In this document: piece by piece, positions 10,601 through 22,750 of the stretch | Numbering within the stretch: the stretch's first letter is position 1 | Layout of the letters: every line of letters begins with the position of its first letter | Assembly: GCA_013399895.1 (NCBI GenBank) | Contig: VXBA01005368.1 | Coordinates: 148,753-212,752 of the forward strand | Direction: 5' to 3' | Source: Serilophus lunatus | Taxonomy: Eukaryota > Chordata > Aves > Passeriformes > Eurylaimidae | Length of the DNA: 64,000 nt | Program-made: the position numbers and the translations under genes | Notes under the pieces: model-generated | Databases searched by the model: none | The model's input: the letters and a program-made list of their open reading frames with translations, nothing else | What the model was told of the DNA's origin: nothing

Positions 10601-11425
10601 TGTCTACATTTAATAATGTTCAGTATTATTCAGCAAATGACATTACATTATAATGGGTACCTTTTGGTTTAGCAGATTTGTAAAAGAGAATTCTCCTCTC
10701 ACTTTTAATAATTTAGCCTCAGACCTAGCTTCCTACTTAAATATTACTGGAGAGTAGTGTGAAGCTTCCACCAGTTCTCTTTCTGCTTTGCTCTGTAATG
10801 TTGTGGTCTCCATAGGACTGCAGCTGTATGAGTTTCGCTTTTATTCCCTTGAAATAGTCATTATAGAGCTGGAAGGTTGTCCATGCTTTAATGCTGTATT
10901 GGCTGTTCCATAATGGTGCTTCATGCATTATGTTGTCTGTAATTCCTTGTGCAATTGCCACAGTTCTTGTGCATTACTTTAAATGCACAGAGAGAATGCA
11001 GATGTTTTACTGGAAATGAAAAAAACGGAAATTATTTTCTTGCCCTCCGGATACTACTTTTCCATTTCATCTTTAGTTAAATAAGAATTGAAGCCTATTT
11101 TTGGATCTCTAAATTACAACTTTATGCTTCGCTATCTTTACAATTATACTGTTGAGGTGTGGAAAACTTTGTTATTGCAAGGCCAGTGAATTATGCTTTT
11201 CTGTGCTGAAAACTAGTAAGAATTGTAGCAGGTAATGTTATTTTTTAGGCTAATAAGAGAATAGTTTATTTCATGAGAGAATAAATAATACAACAGACAT
11301 CTGAGAACGCAGTTATTAAAATTATCTGAGGGAAAGGTTTCAATGTTATAAATAAAAAAATAAAAATAGAAATAAAAATGCTGTTTAAAGTATAATTAAT
11401 ATCCTGTATATTATTTCCATTTTAG
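7667..11425. other. Putative intron, no gene recognised
   Basis: AT-rich sequence. A perfect inverted repeat lies at 8591-8616 and a run of 8 G near 9363-9370. Several isolated donor or acceptor matches exist, including TCTCCTCTTCTAG ending at 10457, but I cannot pair them into a convincing exon. Confidence 0.45.
8591..8616. repeat. Perfect inverted repeat, 12-bp arms, 2-bp spacer
   Basis: ATTTATAGAGTA is followed by AG and then TACTCTATAAAT, its exact reverse complement. The arms are AT-rich and could extrude as a hairpin or form a stem in RNA. No flanking element was identified. Confidence 0.9.
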
Positions 11426-11533
11426 GATGATTTCAATCACTTGCCAAGGGGAGAATGCCAGGAAATTAAACGGGTGGTGACTTGCAAAATCGACAGAGAA
11501 ACTAGGCAACTTCTGGTAGTATTTGATTGGTAG
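11426..11533 (+). CDS. Possible exon, maybe terminal, unrecognised
   Basis: After the acceptor ATTATTTCCATTTTAG the only open frame gives DDFNHLPRGECQEIKRVV, then TCKIDRETRQLLVVFDW, then TAG at 11531. The segment has three CpG sites within about 90 bases of otherwise CpG-poor DNA and a mixed, protein-like composition. It could be a terminal exon, since an AATAAA lies at 11711-11716. It could instead be internal and end before a weak GTAGTA donor at 11516. Its phase 0 start does not match the phase left at 5758, so at least one intervening exon would be needed. I do not recognise the peptide. Confidence 0.33.
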   Translation, partial: DDFNHLPRGECQEIKRVVTCKIDRETRQLLVVFDW

Positions 11534-14331
11534 CGTTCTGGGAGAGCAACAGTCCACCTGACTGGATCCCTCAACTTTACAAATGAACAAATGAATTGAC
11601 TGTTAACATCTAAACTTCTAAGAACTGCTTTTGATTAAGATCTTTTATCTTTAAATCTTTGGAACACAAAGAGATTAATTATGTTTTGTGATCACAAAAT
11701 ATTTTATAGAAATAAATTCACTTATGGTGAGGTGTTGTGAAAAAACATGTCCTAAAATTTCTTAGGGTATTTATAAAGTAATTTTTAAAGAAAAAATTTT
11801 AAAAAATTATTGAATAAGATTATAAAAAAGAGAACAAAGGTATAATGTGGGCGTACTTGCCTTGGCTATAAGACCGTGTGATGAAACAAGATTTGTCTTC
11901 CCTAAACAGGCACAATTGACTTTGTCATGATCTTTTTTCCTTTTGATATTCAAAAATTCCCACAACTGTAGTTATCTACTCCTCATCCACCTCTTTTCTT
12001 TTTCCCTGTGGTAGAATGATTTCTGCAGCTTGTGTTGCATAAAATAGTGACAAGCAATGCTTATTATAAGCCAGGATGCTTAATGAAATATTTACACAAA
12101 CACTTAACTAACAGACATAACTTTTAAGACTTAACAGACCACCTGCTCTGCAACTGAAATAGAGCAATGCTGTTTTCAAAGCTAGTTAGTTATTCATGGC
12201 CAAGGAAATGTCTTGGGTAGAGCTCCCAGAAAGCTGTTTTCTCATCCCATTAATTCTTTTCAACCATTAAAAAAAAAAAAATCATTTGACAAATCCTAAT
12301 GCTTCCAGAGGAAGAAGAATGGGGGGTGGAGAGGAGAAGGAAGAGGAACAGAAAGAGAAACTGATGAGGAAATGCTATTTAGAGTAGCATCCAAGGGTGC
12401 ATTCAAATCTTTTGCATCTCCACCTTATTTTAATAATTGGCTGTTTTAACACATTGTTCTTCTCCCCGTATTCAGAGCTGTCTGTGCTCTGCCTTCAGTC
12501 CAGAAGCTACATAATACTCATTTACTGTGACTGTTACCCAATTTGCTGGTTCGTTTTCACAAGCTTGATTAGCAAAAACACAACTAGTGCCGATTCTGGA
12601 GCAGTTTGTGTGTACTCATCCATGTAGATGTTTTTTGTGTGGAGAGGCATATGCTAGACTGAAGTAAACCTCAGCCCTTGCCTTTCTAAACAGAAATACC
12701 ACTGGTTAAATTGCTGGGATCTTTCTTCCAGTAGTAGAAATCTAGGAGTAGATACATGTATCAAAATATTTTTGACTGTACAGTCCCAGCAAGGACTTTA
12801 TCTGAGCAAAATAGATACAACTTTCAAGTCTAACATCAGGTGGCATCTAAATGCAACATTTTGCCTTGCAGGGGTGAGGGTTACTTGTCAGACACGGTTC
12901 CTAAACACTTCCAGTTTTGCATTTAAAATTGTTATCAAGTTTGTTCAGTCTGTCACAGTGGTATGGCCCTTCCTCTGTGCTTGTCTCTAGAATAAGATGA
13001 AATGAAATTGGTGGAGTTTAAGTCAATGCTGTTTCAACAGCTTTCCTACAAGATGTGCCCATTTCTTTATAAGTCACCTGCTCTTCATTGCAGCCTGTAT
13101 CTTCAAATTCTGAATATTCACATGGGTTGGAAGAATCCAAAGAATTCAATACCCAGATATACACTCTTGACAAATTAACTGTTAAGCAGTAGGTGTGGGA
13201 TTACAAAACAAATGTACACGTTGTTATCTTCACTTGTCCTAACAACTTCTGTTGTGAACATGAAAATGTGGGTTGTTTTTTTTTCTGGCAAAATGAATGT
13301 AATTGTTCTTAGCTAGACCTCAGGGGTTTGGTCTTTTTCGTAGGCAAGAAACGTAAAATATCCTACTGCTTGATCAATGCTGAAGCAACAAATGCTTCCT
13401 ATTTTTTGCTTTCTATTTTTTCAATTAGATGACAGTTATCTTACAGTCATATAGCAACTATATATATACTTATATATAATACTAGTAACCATGGAGGAAA
13501 GGTTATCTGTCATACTCTGCAGGAGTGTACAAGTCTGTCAGTGCTACACTTGGTATACTCTTTCTCTTGGTGGACAATTGCAGCATTCTCACCACAAAAA
13601 CACACAAAGCCTTGCTCTGCTTTAGGGCTGGAATAAATAGGTACAAGCATCACGCACATGATTAGAATGTTTCCTGTCTTGAACTTTATTATGCTGAAAA
13701 AGTGAATGTTCTGCCACAGCTCTCATTTCTACAGCATTAACTAAGGTCTGGTTTTGACAATCAATGTTCAGGTAGAACTAACTTACTGCTTATTTTTGGC
13801 ATAATATTCAAACTGTTAGCCATTTTCTCTGGCTTTCAGTCAACATCTTAAGCCTAGGCTTTGTGTTTTGTCCTGTAACAAATGCCGTAAGAGTTGCAGA
13901 ACTGGCAGCAGCTGCAAGTACTTTGAAATAACAGAGGCCATTTCAGGTAGCAAAACATTTGACAATTGTGAGCATTTCTGCCAGGAAACATTGCTTGCTT
14001 CCAGTTAGGGAATGTTCTGTAACAAAAATGCTCTGAATAGCTTTTTTTCTAGATTGGAAAATGTTTGACTGACACCATAGCTTGTAAAAAAAGCAATAAC
14101 AAATGGTTAATTTAGAGTTTTTTGAAAGACCCAACTAGAGCTGGCAGTCTAATCCCCTTTCTGCCCATCAATGTTCGTTAATTTACTGGAGGATTTCAGA
14201 ATAATTTGATGTTCATTGAGACTTAACCTTAATTCCATTGAGACTTACCTTGAGACTTTTGCCTTGATTCTGTGTTTCATCTTTCTCCAGTTACTTTGGC
14301 TCAGAAGAAATCTGCTTTCCTAATTTTGTTA
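11534..14331. other. No gene recognised; A/T-rich low complexity in places
   Basis: This stretch contains A/T-rich runs near 11700-11835, an A tract at about 12269-12281 and a TA-rich stretch at about 13460-13482. There is no repeat family and no open frame with a recognisable domain. Confidence 0.45.
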
Positions 14332-14380
14332 TTTTATGTACTATATAGTTAATAAACTGTATAGTTTTATGTACTATATA
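14332..14380. repeat. Direct repeat of 16 bp, 33-bp period
   Basis: TTTTATGTACTATATA occurs at 14332-14347 and again at 14365-14380. The AT-rich unit looks like a small local tandem duplication. Confidence 0.85.
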
Positions 14381-14811
14381 TTTAATTATATTTGTTAAGA
14401 ACTTGAGTTTTCAGTGGGAGGTATTAAATGTGAAGCTTGTTACCTGTTGGAAGTGTGCATAGTTGACAAGCAGTTGTTGCACAGAATGCCAAAACCACTT
14501 TCTTTAGGGAAAAGAATTCCCTACGTACATAACAGTATCAGTGTTGTGGAAAGTCCTGAGTGCACTCTATTGATTCATGGCCAAAATCAAAACATAGGAG
14601 ACAAATGCTTTAAAAGCAAGAAGTAAAAGTATTCTTTATGAGGAAAAATGTAAGCTGTTATCCACAGAGCTACTTCCTGTGTGTTGGTAGTTAATTATCC
14701 CTTGGAAACATTCCCATGTGGTACATTGTCATAATGAAAGACGGCACCTATGATTTATGGGATAATGGAGAATGGTCTTTGCAGATGGACATGAAGAAAA
14801 CAGAATTTAAA

Positions 14812-14882
14812 TAACTCCTGACCCTTGAGAGGACAACTCCAAGAATCATACCATGTGCCTGAGAGCATTGTCCAAATGCTGG
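14812..14882 (-). mobile_element. CR1 LINE fragment (minus)
   Basis: The reverse complement reads as CR1 body sequence: GCATTTGGACAATGCTCTCA, GGCACATGGTATGATTCTTG, then GAGTTGTCCTCTCAAGGGTC. The usual 3' tail is missing on the left, so this copy is truncated or deleted at both ends. Confidence 0.8.
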
Positions 14883-15480
14883 TTTTGATGGTCATCAGCT
14901 TTTGGCTTCTTTGCTGGGATTTCCAGGAATGACAGTTTATGCTGTTTGTGATGGCTTGGCTTACCTTATTTAGAGATCTGTAATAGAAATATCAGAGTTG
15001 GTATGAATGAGGCAGAAATGGTGTGTTTAGCCACCAGAAACAGCAGAAGCATTAGGAGAAATGTCCGTGATAATGAAGAACAGCTCTCCAAGAATGCAGC
15101 TCACAGGACACTACTGCCAGGGGTAAGATTGAGGAATGCTTCATTCATGTCAAGACCAGGATGCATGTGCCCTAGAAGAGCAGGTGACTTGTCAGTGAAG
15201 GTTTGTTATGCTTACTAATACTCTTCCTGCGTGCCCAACAGAGTAACAGTCTGTAGAGTGTATTTCAAATGAAAAATGGAGCAGGAAACTACTTGGCCTA
15301 GGATTTATGGAGACCGAGATAAGTAGGGTTTTGGTGCAAAGAACCGCCCCACAATGGCTCCTGGCTCCTAAAAGATAGGAAGATCTGGCCAAAAACTAGT
15401 TTGTTATTGCCAGTGGAGAAGAAACTCAGAAATATAAGGTCTTGGTATCTGGTGCTTCTTGTTATTTTTGTCATGTACAG
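14883..15480. other. No gene recognised
   Basis: A 71-codon open stretch at 15003-15218 on the + strand lacks a domain and has only weak splice signals. I see nothing else in this interval. Confidence 0.4.
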
Positions 15481-15520
15481 GTGATCCTGGTGTCTGGACA
15501 GATATGTCACTTGTGTATAG
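15481..15520 (+). other. Possible 40-base exon with strong splice sites
   Basis: The acceptor is TTGTTATTTTTGTCATGTACAG and the donor is TATAG/GTGAGT, both close to consensus. Two of three frames are open (for example DPGVWTDMSLVY). At this length open frames say little, so only the splice signals carry weight. Confidence 0.3.
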
Positions 15521-18438
15521 GTGAGTTTGAGATTGGGAGTGAATGAAATCTCTGGAAGGATATATGAATATGAACGAGGTATTTTCAAATTAATATCTTC
15601 TCCTTTTGTCAAATCTGATGTAGAAATTTGCTGCAGTAACTTTCCCAATACCAGTTTCATGCTGAAATGAAACCACTGCCCAGTCATAGATTGGAACAAC
15701 CTTCCATTTCCTTGTCAACATAAGAAATGTTGATAGGGTTAAGAAGTGTCAAAGGAAGAAACAGACTAACTCAATTTATGTTTTGGAAAAGTATGTATCA
15801 CCAGAGTACTGAAATTTAAACCATAAATGAAGAACAGGTCAAACGCAAAGGAAAAAAAACACTGGATGGTATTTCTTACTGAGTATCTTCTATTAGACAA
15901 TTTATTTTTAATATATAAACATTTGATTTTCTTTTTAGTTGTCATATGTCAATATTATCAATAATAATAAATAAAATTAATTTTTAAAACCGTTAATGAT
16001 ATCAATACATCAACACCAATAATAATTATTTTTAATACAGGCATTTTTGAGTGGATCCACAAAGGTATCGATATCCTTTGATGTGGAGGTACCTTAGGAG
16101 TGCAGGAGGCCTTTGCTCTGCTTGGCTATTTCAGCTCCAAAATGTGACATTATCACTGTTGGGTTCCCTTTTTTCTTAAAAGGTGTGTTATCACTGTGTT
16201 ACCTTCAGAGGTGATAATAAGCAGAAAATATAGAGAACAAATAGGCGGCAGCAAGAAGAAACTATTTTTACAAAGTTCACGCAGTTGTCAGGAACACGCT
16301 TGGTAAGCAAGAGGTGTTTTTCAAGCCAGAAAAATAGCCGTATGGCACATGCTGTATTTTTGTGAACTGCCTTTTCAGACTGAAAAATGTAGGCATCAAG
16401 ATAAACATTTGTACTTCTGTAGCTGAACATGCGTTATATTCAGTAGGCATTCAAGTTTATGCAGCAAACCAGTGGGACAGACTGCATAAGAAACAAATAG
16501 ACTTCCTGTCTAGCAGTTTTGTTTAGATTATTTGGAGGATGTGTTGCTATGCGCATGTTGTTTGTTTTGTATCTTTTTTTTAATGTTTAGTAGATTTTAA
16601 CATGGTGCTTTTTGTGCCTGGAACCATGTTGTTTTGCAGGGCCTTGTATATAGTATAATTAACTCCCTAGAGTGAAAGGGGGAAATTCTTGGATGTGCTA
16701 CTTGATAAGAGCTATGTGGACCTGTAGGAAGAGTAGAAGGAGAAACAGCAAGTACCTGATGGCTTCCAAGTGTCCCTACAGCTTGACTGTGGGGAAGAAC
16801 TTAGGTTGTTAAATTGAGCGATATTTTTAAAATAAACCCCCAAGCTTTCCTTATCTTGTTCTCTGATCTTCACTGGAAGCCTTTAAAGTAATGATGGCCT
16901 TTTGTTTTCGTTTTTTGGAAAAAGAAAAAAAAAATCAGTAAACTTCAATGAGTAATGATACTGGATTTCAGACACACTGAATATTTTTTAAGACATCATT
17001 TCCTAAATGTTTATGTAGCACACCTGTGGCTTGTTTTGTGTGCTCTTTTTGAAGTGACATCACTGGAGGCCATGTGGTAATTTCACTGTATTAATACCTT
17101 ATTTGGATTTTATTTTGTGTAGACATGGTTTGGACTTCTTAATTTCTGAGAGGGAGTACGTCTGAATCAATGAGCTGGGAATAGCAAGAAAATAATGCCT
17201 TTTTTCATGCTTTCAGACATGATGCCTCAGGTGAAACCATTGTCTTTAATTTGTCTGTTGAAGGAAGTGATACGTTAGAAGAGTTAACCTTTCACTTAAA
17301 GGTAGAACTAAAATCTGTCTAATGAAAAAAGCTGCTAGAAATGAAAGGTCATACAAAATGTGATTAATTTTTGAACTTCTCAAGAGGGATTTCTCAAAGT
17401 ACTGTTGTTCCCACTTGATTGGCCTAACTAGAGTGACATTTCTGTCGCTGTTCACTGAACACAGTTTTACTTTTACTCATCATCTCCATGGAAATATAAA
17501 AATTCTAAGCAGAATATGGCTTATGGAAACAGTCCAGCCTAAACAAATGGTATGTTTGATTCATTATGAAATATGTCAAATTGGGTCAAAATTTTTATCA
17601 GCCTGAATCAATCCAGTAACAGCTGACCTCGGATATATTATTTTCCTTCCTGTTTCTTAGCAACAGGAAACTTTGCTGCAGGATGAATGTTTAATATCAT
17701 ATTCTGTTTTAGAAGGCTTTATACCTAAAGAAGAACAGATGGTCTAAGGAAAATTTGTTTGTAGCAATCAAGATAGAGAATATCTATAGATTATTTTTTC
17801 TCACTTTATTGTCCTGCACTCATAATTACATTGTATTTCCTTGATGATTGCAAAAAACTTCTGTCAGGAACAAAGAATAAAAACAACAGTCTTCAGATGC
17901 TACAGGGTGTTTTTTTTGTTTGATTTTTTTTTTTTTTTAAATAAATGATGTAAGAAAGCATCATGCATAAAAATAAATGTGCTCTTACATCTGTGATCAC
18001 ATTCGTAATACAAAGTGGAAGAATATGTATAATTATACTCTCTGAGTATTGAACTGTGCTTGAATAAATGAAGAAACCACTATCTTCAGTGTGATTTTGT
18101 TCACTGGCATTTGCTTACTTGTTCTCATGTGAAGTGGTTTCCTTTCTCCTTCATTACAGATTCCACTGGTTCTTTATATTTCAGGGTGAAGAACCTTTTT
18201 TGAAAGGTTACTTTTATGTGACTTAGTGTTCACGTAAATATAACAAATCTGTAGTTTTCAAACGCTATGTTGTAACTATTAGTGGCTCAATGAAGAAATA
18301 ATATTCTTTGTTTTTCTAGTGGTATGCAACTTCTTCCAAAGAAGCACATTGAATGCTTGTAGGAGATTGGATAATCTTGATTTTTTTCTACATTAATTTA
18401 AAACTAGCATAACAGCCTTGATTATCACTTTATTACAG
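15521..18438. other. No gene recognised; AT-rich
   Basis: This stretch contains an AAT/ATT-rich stretch at about 15900-16040 and T tracts at about 17908-17940. No repeat family or supportable exon was seen. Confidence 0.45.
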
Positions 18439-18579
18439 CCACCTGCAACAGATGGACAGATCAAGCAACTGTAAGCAGTAATAGACAAATGCTTAGATCA
18501 AGTTTTGTTTCCAATCCTCTCTGAGCAGATCTGTTGTTATTTCAACCCTTCAGGCCTCACACTGGGCACCAGTAGAGGC

Positions 18580-19060
18580 TGTCGTGGTTTAGGAACAGCA
18601 GTCCCTAATGTAGTGGCCCCCTGCCCTCAGGACTCTCCCAACCAGCTGCCACTCGCTCCCCTCCCTTTTCCTCCCCCTTCCTGCTCCAGGGATGGAGTTG
18701 AGAACTGGAGCCGCAAAAAGGTAGAAATTATATGTTGAGAACAACTTGCTGGAAACAGCAATGGAATATGAAAACAAACAGTAATGGTGACAGTACTAAT
18801 AAGGAATTGTACAGAGAGAGAGAGAGAGAGTGATTTACATATAAAAATCTTCACCAAAGCCCAACATGACATGACAGCAGCCAGTGGCTCCCCACCCTGA
18901 CAGCTCTGTCTGCCATGTTTGCTCCCATCCTGGAATTACAGTCCTTCCTGGAAGTGAAAGAGTACCTTTCCGCTGCCCCTGGCCGTGACTTAAGATGCTA
19001 TTGAATAATACACTGTCTTGGCCATACCCCCTCACCTTCATCTAGGCCAGAACTAGGACA
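18580..19060 (-). mobile_element. Avian ERVL-type solo LTR (minus), about 481 bp
   Basis: The + strand begins TGTCGTGGTTTAGGAACAGC and ends GGCCAGAACTAGGACA, the TG...CA termini and terminal words of a common avian ERVL-class LTR read antisense. Between them are a pyrimidine-rich block, a GTTGAGAACAACTT-type polyadenylation region and words such as AAGCCCAACATGACATGACA and CACTGTCTTGGCCATACCCC that recall this family. The copy is diverged and no clear target-site duplication remains. No coding interior is attached, so it is probably a solo LTR. Confidence 0.8.
18812..18831. repeat. (AG)n microsatellite inside the LTR
   Basis: About nine AG units lie within the internal A/G-rich part of the LTR. 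They probably expanded from a short run already present in the element. Confidence 0.9.
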
Positions 19061-20425
19061 GTTGTGAGCTACTGTATTTTAAGAGTTAGACTAGAAATAT
19101 TTCTACAACTTCTGGTTGTTGTGAAAAAAGACAATGTCTTCTTCTTTTATTTCCACTAAAGTAAAATTTTTCTGACTCCACACATTTTCACATGAAATAT
19201 TTTGAAATGAGACTGAAGTGTAGAGCTTCACTATCTCTTTTTCTCCCTCAGAGAAATGCTCTTCTATCTAATTGAGCCTCTTTTGCTTGTATTTTAATTG
19301 GTTGGGCTGAATGAAATCTCAGCGTTTATATTTTGATGTACTCACCCCCTATGGACTCCTTCATTCCCAGATTTGACATAAAAATAATTTGAAGCCTAAA
19401 ATAGGCTCACCTTTTAAAAACAATAAAACTCTTCGCTTAAGAATATCTTGTGTCTTCCAGTGAAACATTCCAAGCCTTGAGTTTGTTCTAAGTCATACAT
19501 CTGGAGATGGCATGTTTGATCCAGAGAAGAAAGAGATATGTTTTGAAATATTATTACGGTGGTGGCTGGAGGGAGTCTCCCAAGAGAAGTAGGAAAAAAG
19601 GGAAGAAAAGGTGAAAGTAGGAAATACTTTATTATTTATTTTTTTCTTTCTGTCAGAAATGCAGAAATGATAGCCCTTCATATTTTCATCTTTGTATGGC
19701 TAGGAAGATCAGTCTATGAAGGAAGAACTCTTCAGTCTTAATGGTGTATTGCCACAAAGCACATTTTTAAACTTGGAAGGGCTGAAGAAGTAGAAATTTA
19801 AAGGATTTTTTTGTTTTCAGGAAAAAAGCCTCCACTGTTTTTTTTCTGAGTTAAAAGTTCTTTATGAATGCTTTATTGTGTAGTACACTTCTGGATGGTG
19901 CAAGTCGCAGAGCGTGTCTGTTCATCTGTTACATTCAGTAATAGACCTTCATATCGTTTAAGTGAATCTCAGTAGTTGCCTTAAGGAGTTGAGTATTTTG
20001 TGTGGTTCAAGTCATGTATTAGTTGAGAATTTATTTTGATCATTGTGAGCAGTGCTAGAACTGCTACTAATGAAATCAAGCTTATAATTATGTTTTTCAA
20101 AAGATGATTTCTTGCTGGGACAAGGTGTGTTTTTTCTTAATTTTTAAGTAAAGCAAAAAATTTGTGCCATTTCAAAAGACTTGACAAACTTTGAGCATAC
20201 TTGAGTTCTGAACTGTGTAGGACAAACTCATACCACTATACCCTACTGTTGCATAAGTCTCTTATTTGTGTGTCTCTTTCTAAGGCACAAGACAAGTGTT
20301 TTACAGGCACAGGGCCCTCATTCCACTGTGACAAGTGATGTATAGGCTCTGACTTGTTGCTTCACTAACCTTCAGTTCTTCCTTTTCCTTTCCTGTTCGT
20401 CCTGTTTCTGGTTTTGCTGAGTCAA
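19061..20425. other. No gene or repeat recognised
   Basis: Ordinary AT-rich sequence between the LTR and the AC-rich tract, with short chance frames only. Confidence 0.45.
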
Positions 20426-20545
20426 TTAAAAATAACCAGAAAAGCCCAAACAACAAACAAACATTAAAAAAAAGCCAAAAACTGACACCCTAAACCCCCA
20501 CAATCCTTGCCCCCAAACAGAACACAAGTAACCAAGTAAAACTCC
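20426..20545. repeat. AC-rich low-complexity tract
   Basis: The + strand is almost free of G and T over much of this interval (AACAACAAACAAACATT, CCCTAAACCCCCAC, CCCCCAAACAGAACAC). It resembles the tract at 22035 and is probably a decayed A-rich or microsatellite-derived stretch. Confidence 0.65.
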
Positions 20546-22034
20546 CCATGACAGAAGAAGTAAAACCCTAAGAGCTTATTAAAAGGTTTGCCTTTTATTA
20601 TTTCTATAAATTCAAATTTAAGCGATTGCTGCTTCATTAGGTTGACAGTTTCAGTGCATTACTATATCAGTGCATAAACTCAAAACAACCAAATCAAAAT
20701 GCTAAAGGAAGGAAGATTATGGATTGATATCACTGTATCATCTAGAGCACATTAATTTTCTTTTCATGCATTATATTGCTCTTTAAACATGTTAATTCCC
20801 AAGATGACCCTTTCTTACTTTGCTTATTTTAGATTTCTTAATCAGGAATATAACTTACTCCCACTGCCCTCTATAAAAATAACCTGGTGGTGTCACAGTT
20901 CACTTTTTAATTTGAAGAGCTGGATACCATATGTAATCCATTGTAATACAACTTATCTGTTGCATTCACTTTGACTAACATACTTTGGCATCTGTTAACT
21001 GGGTCTTGATAGATATCATCTCTAATGGAACTTAGGATTCTTAATTCATGCTTCATTTTTCTGTATCAAGCAGATAAAACTTAGCTTGGTCTTGTTGACT
21101 GTTTTGTCCAGAAAAGTAAATATAATAATAGTAAAGCCAACAACAATAATGGAAAAAAAATCCACTTGATTGATGCAGGTATATTTTTTTGAATTCAAGT
21201 TCTAATATGTTCTATATTATTTGAACTCAGCGTAAGCAAATGGTATTTTATCAACCTGTTTGTTATACCAGTTCTTTCATAATTTGGTTTTAAATCCCCC
21301 CCTAATTCTTATTTTCATTCTTACATCAACTTATTTCTGTATTACTGTCATCTAATGTCATGTAGCCTTTCCTCTTACAAAGATTTGCAAAATTTTTCAT
21401 GTTGTTCAATCTCAAATTTTGCAAATCATGAATTCTTTGTTCATGATACATGCATATTCATGCCATATGATCTTGCATGGCTATTTAGGTAATATAAAAC
21501 AATTTTCCATGAAAATGAGGGTATTTGTAATTTGTCTTTAAAGCTAGATGTGGCAACATAAACCTGCAAGCATTTGAATTTCTGCAGATGTCTCTGAGCA
21601 AGGCCATCAGGTATGGATAAACAGCATTTTTCTTCTGTAAAACTAGATCATAATGTTACTAGCATGTGGTGATCTGTTGGAAAGAAGTACCCAAAAGCCC
21701 CTAGAAGCCTGTCTGGACAATGCTTCAAATTAAGTAAGTGTACCTGTATTGTCCACTGCTGCCTATACTTTCAAACCTTCTGCATCTCACAAATGTAAAT
21801 ACAGCATGTCCGTCAAACTTCATAAAATAAACATGCTTGTTAAAGTTCTTTTTTAGTTTTCACACATCCTATTCTAGGTCTGAGAAAACTGTCTGAGGCA
21901 TTTGTAGCAGCTTATGAGAATTTTCAGAACCAATGCAACCTGTACACCTTTGTTTTAAGCCCTGCATGAGATAAAAATAGGTGGTTGGCTATAAATAAAT
22001 AAAAGGGAAAAAAGTCACCACAATGCTCCCAACT
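20546..22034. other. No gene or repeat recognised
   Basis: AT-rich DNA. One microexon-like segment at 21586-21608 (TTTCTGCAG ... ATCAG/GTATGG) is too short to support. Confidence 0.4.
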
Positions 22035-22145
22035 TAAACAAACAAAAAAATCCCAAACAAAAGCAAAAACCCCCACCAAGCAACAACAACAACAAAACAA
22101 CCAACCCCTCCCAAACACCACAAAAAACCCCCAAAACAACAAATC
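22035..22145. repeat. AC-rich low-complexity tract with CAA repeats
   Basis: The + strand is built of AAAC, CCCC and (CAA)n words. The minus-strand open frame across it is a low-complexity F/V/C/G translation and is not a protein. Its right part pairs imperfectly with a GT-rich segment at 22205-22232. Confidence 0.75.
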
Positions 22146-22613
22146 TTAACCATCAAACCTTGTGATTTGTCTTACTGGCTTATTCTTTAATTATTTCCCT
22201 TAAAGTTTTGGTTTGGGTGTTTTTGTGGTTTGTTTTTTATTTTTTTCTTTTTCTGTCCTTTGGAGGAGAGCAAATCCTGTGCTACTGGCAACTTTTTTTA
22301 TTTCAGTTTTCATATGACAACATTTGCTCAGCTGTCTTCTGTGAACTCCCACGACAATAAAAATGCTTTAAATTTTTTAAATATGTCAGAATTCACACAT
22401 ACCCACATAGAATCTCGGAGTATGGTGTGTCATTTAATCATTCTTTGTTTTCCTACATCTTCCTTGAGACTGTTCCTCTCTCCTTTCAACTTTTGAGTGA
22501 TTATTGATGGAAGACATAGGAAGATAAATGTGTGGACTCTTGGCTTGTAGCAGCTGATCTGTGGCCCTCCTGGGATATTGGCCAATACTGCATTTGACAT
22601 ACTTTTCACATAG

Positions 22614-22632
22614 AAAAAAAAAAAAAAAAAAA
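22614..22632. repeat. Poly-A tract of about 19 bases
   Basis: An uninterrupted A run is followed by AACAACAAAA. No retrocopied gene was recognised upstream of it on the + strand, so I cannot assign it to a retroposition event. Confidence 0.9.
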
Positions 22633-22750
22633 CAACAAAATTTGAGACAGTTTGGGACAGTCCAAAATGTTAACAACGCACTTCTTCTCACAGCATTATG
22701 AAGTGCTTTTTGACACCTATAGTATATATGAGAAATATGTATGCAGATAC

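Noticed and set aside
14250..14303. Minus-strand donor (TCAAG/GTAAGT) with an upstream acceptor-like site
   Set aside because: This is a single isolated pair with a short interval, one marginal frame and no neighbouring minus-strand exon.
21924..22142. Minus-strand frame rich in F, V, G and C that looks like a membrane peptide
   Set aside because: It is a translation of an AC-rich low-complexity tract, and the hydrophobic appearance is compositional.
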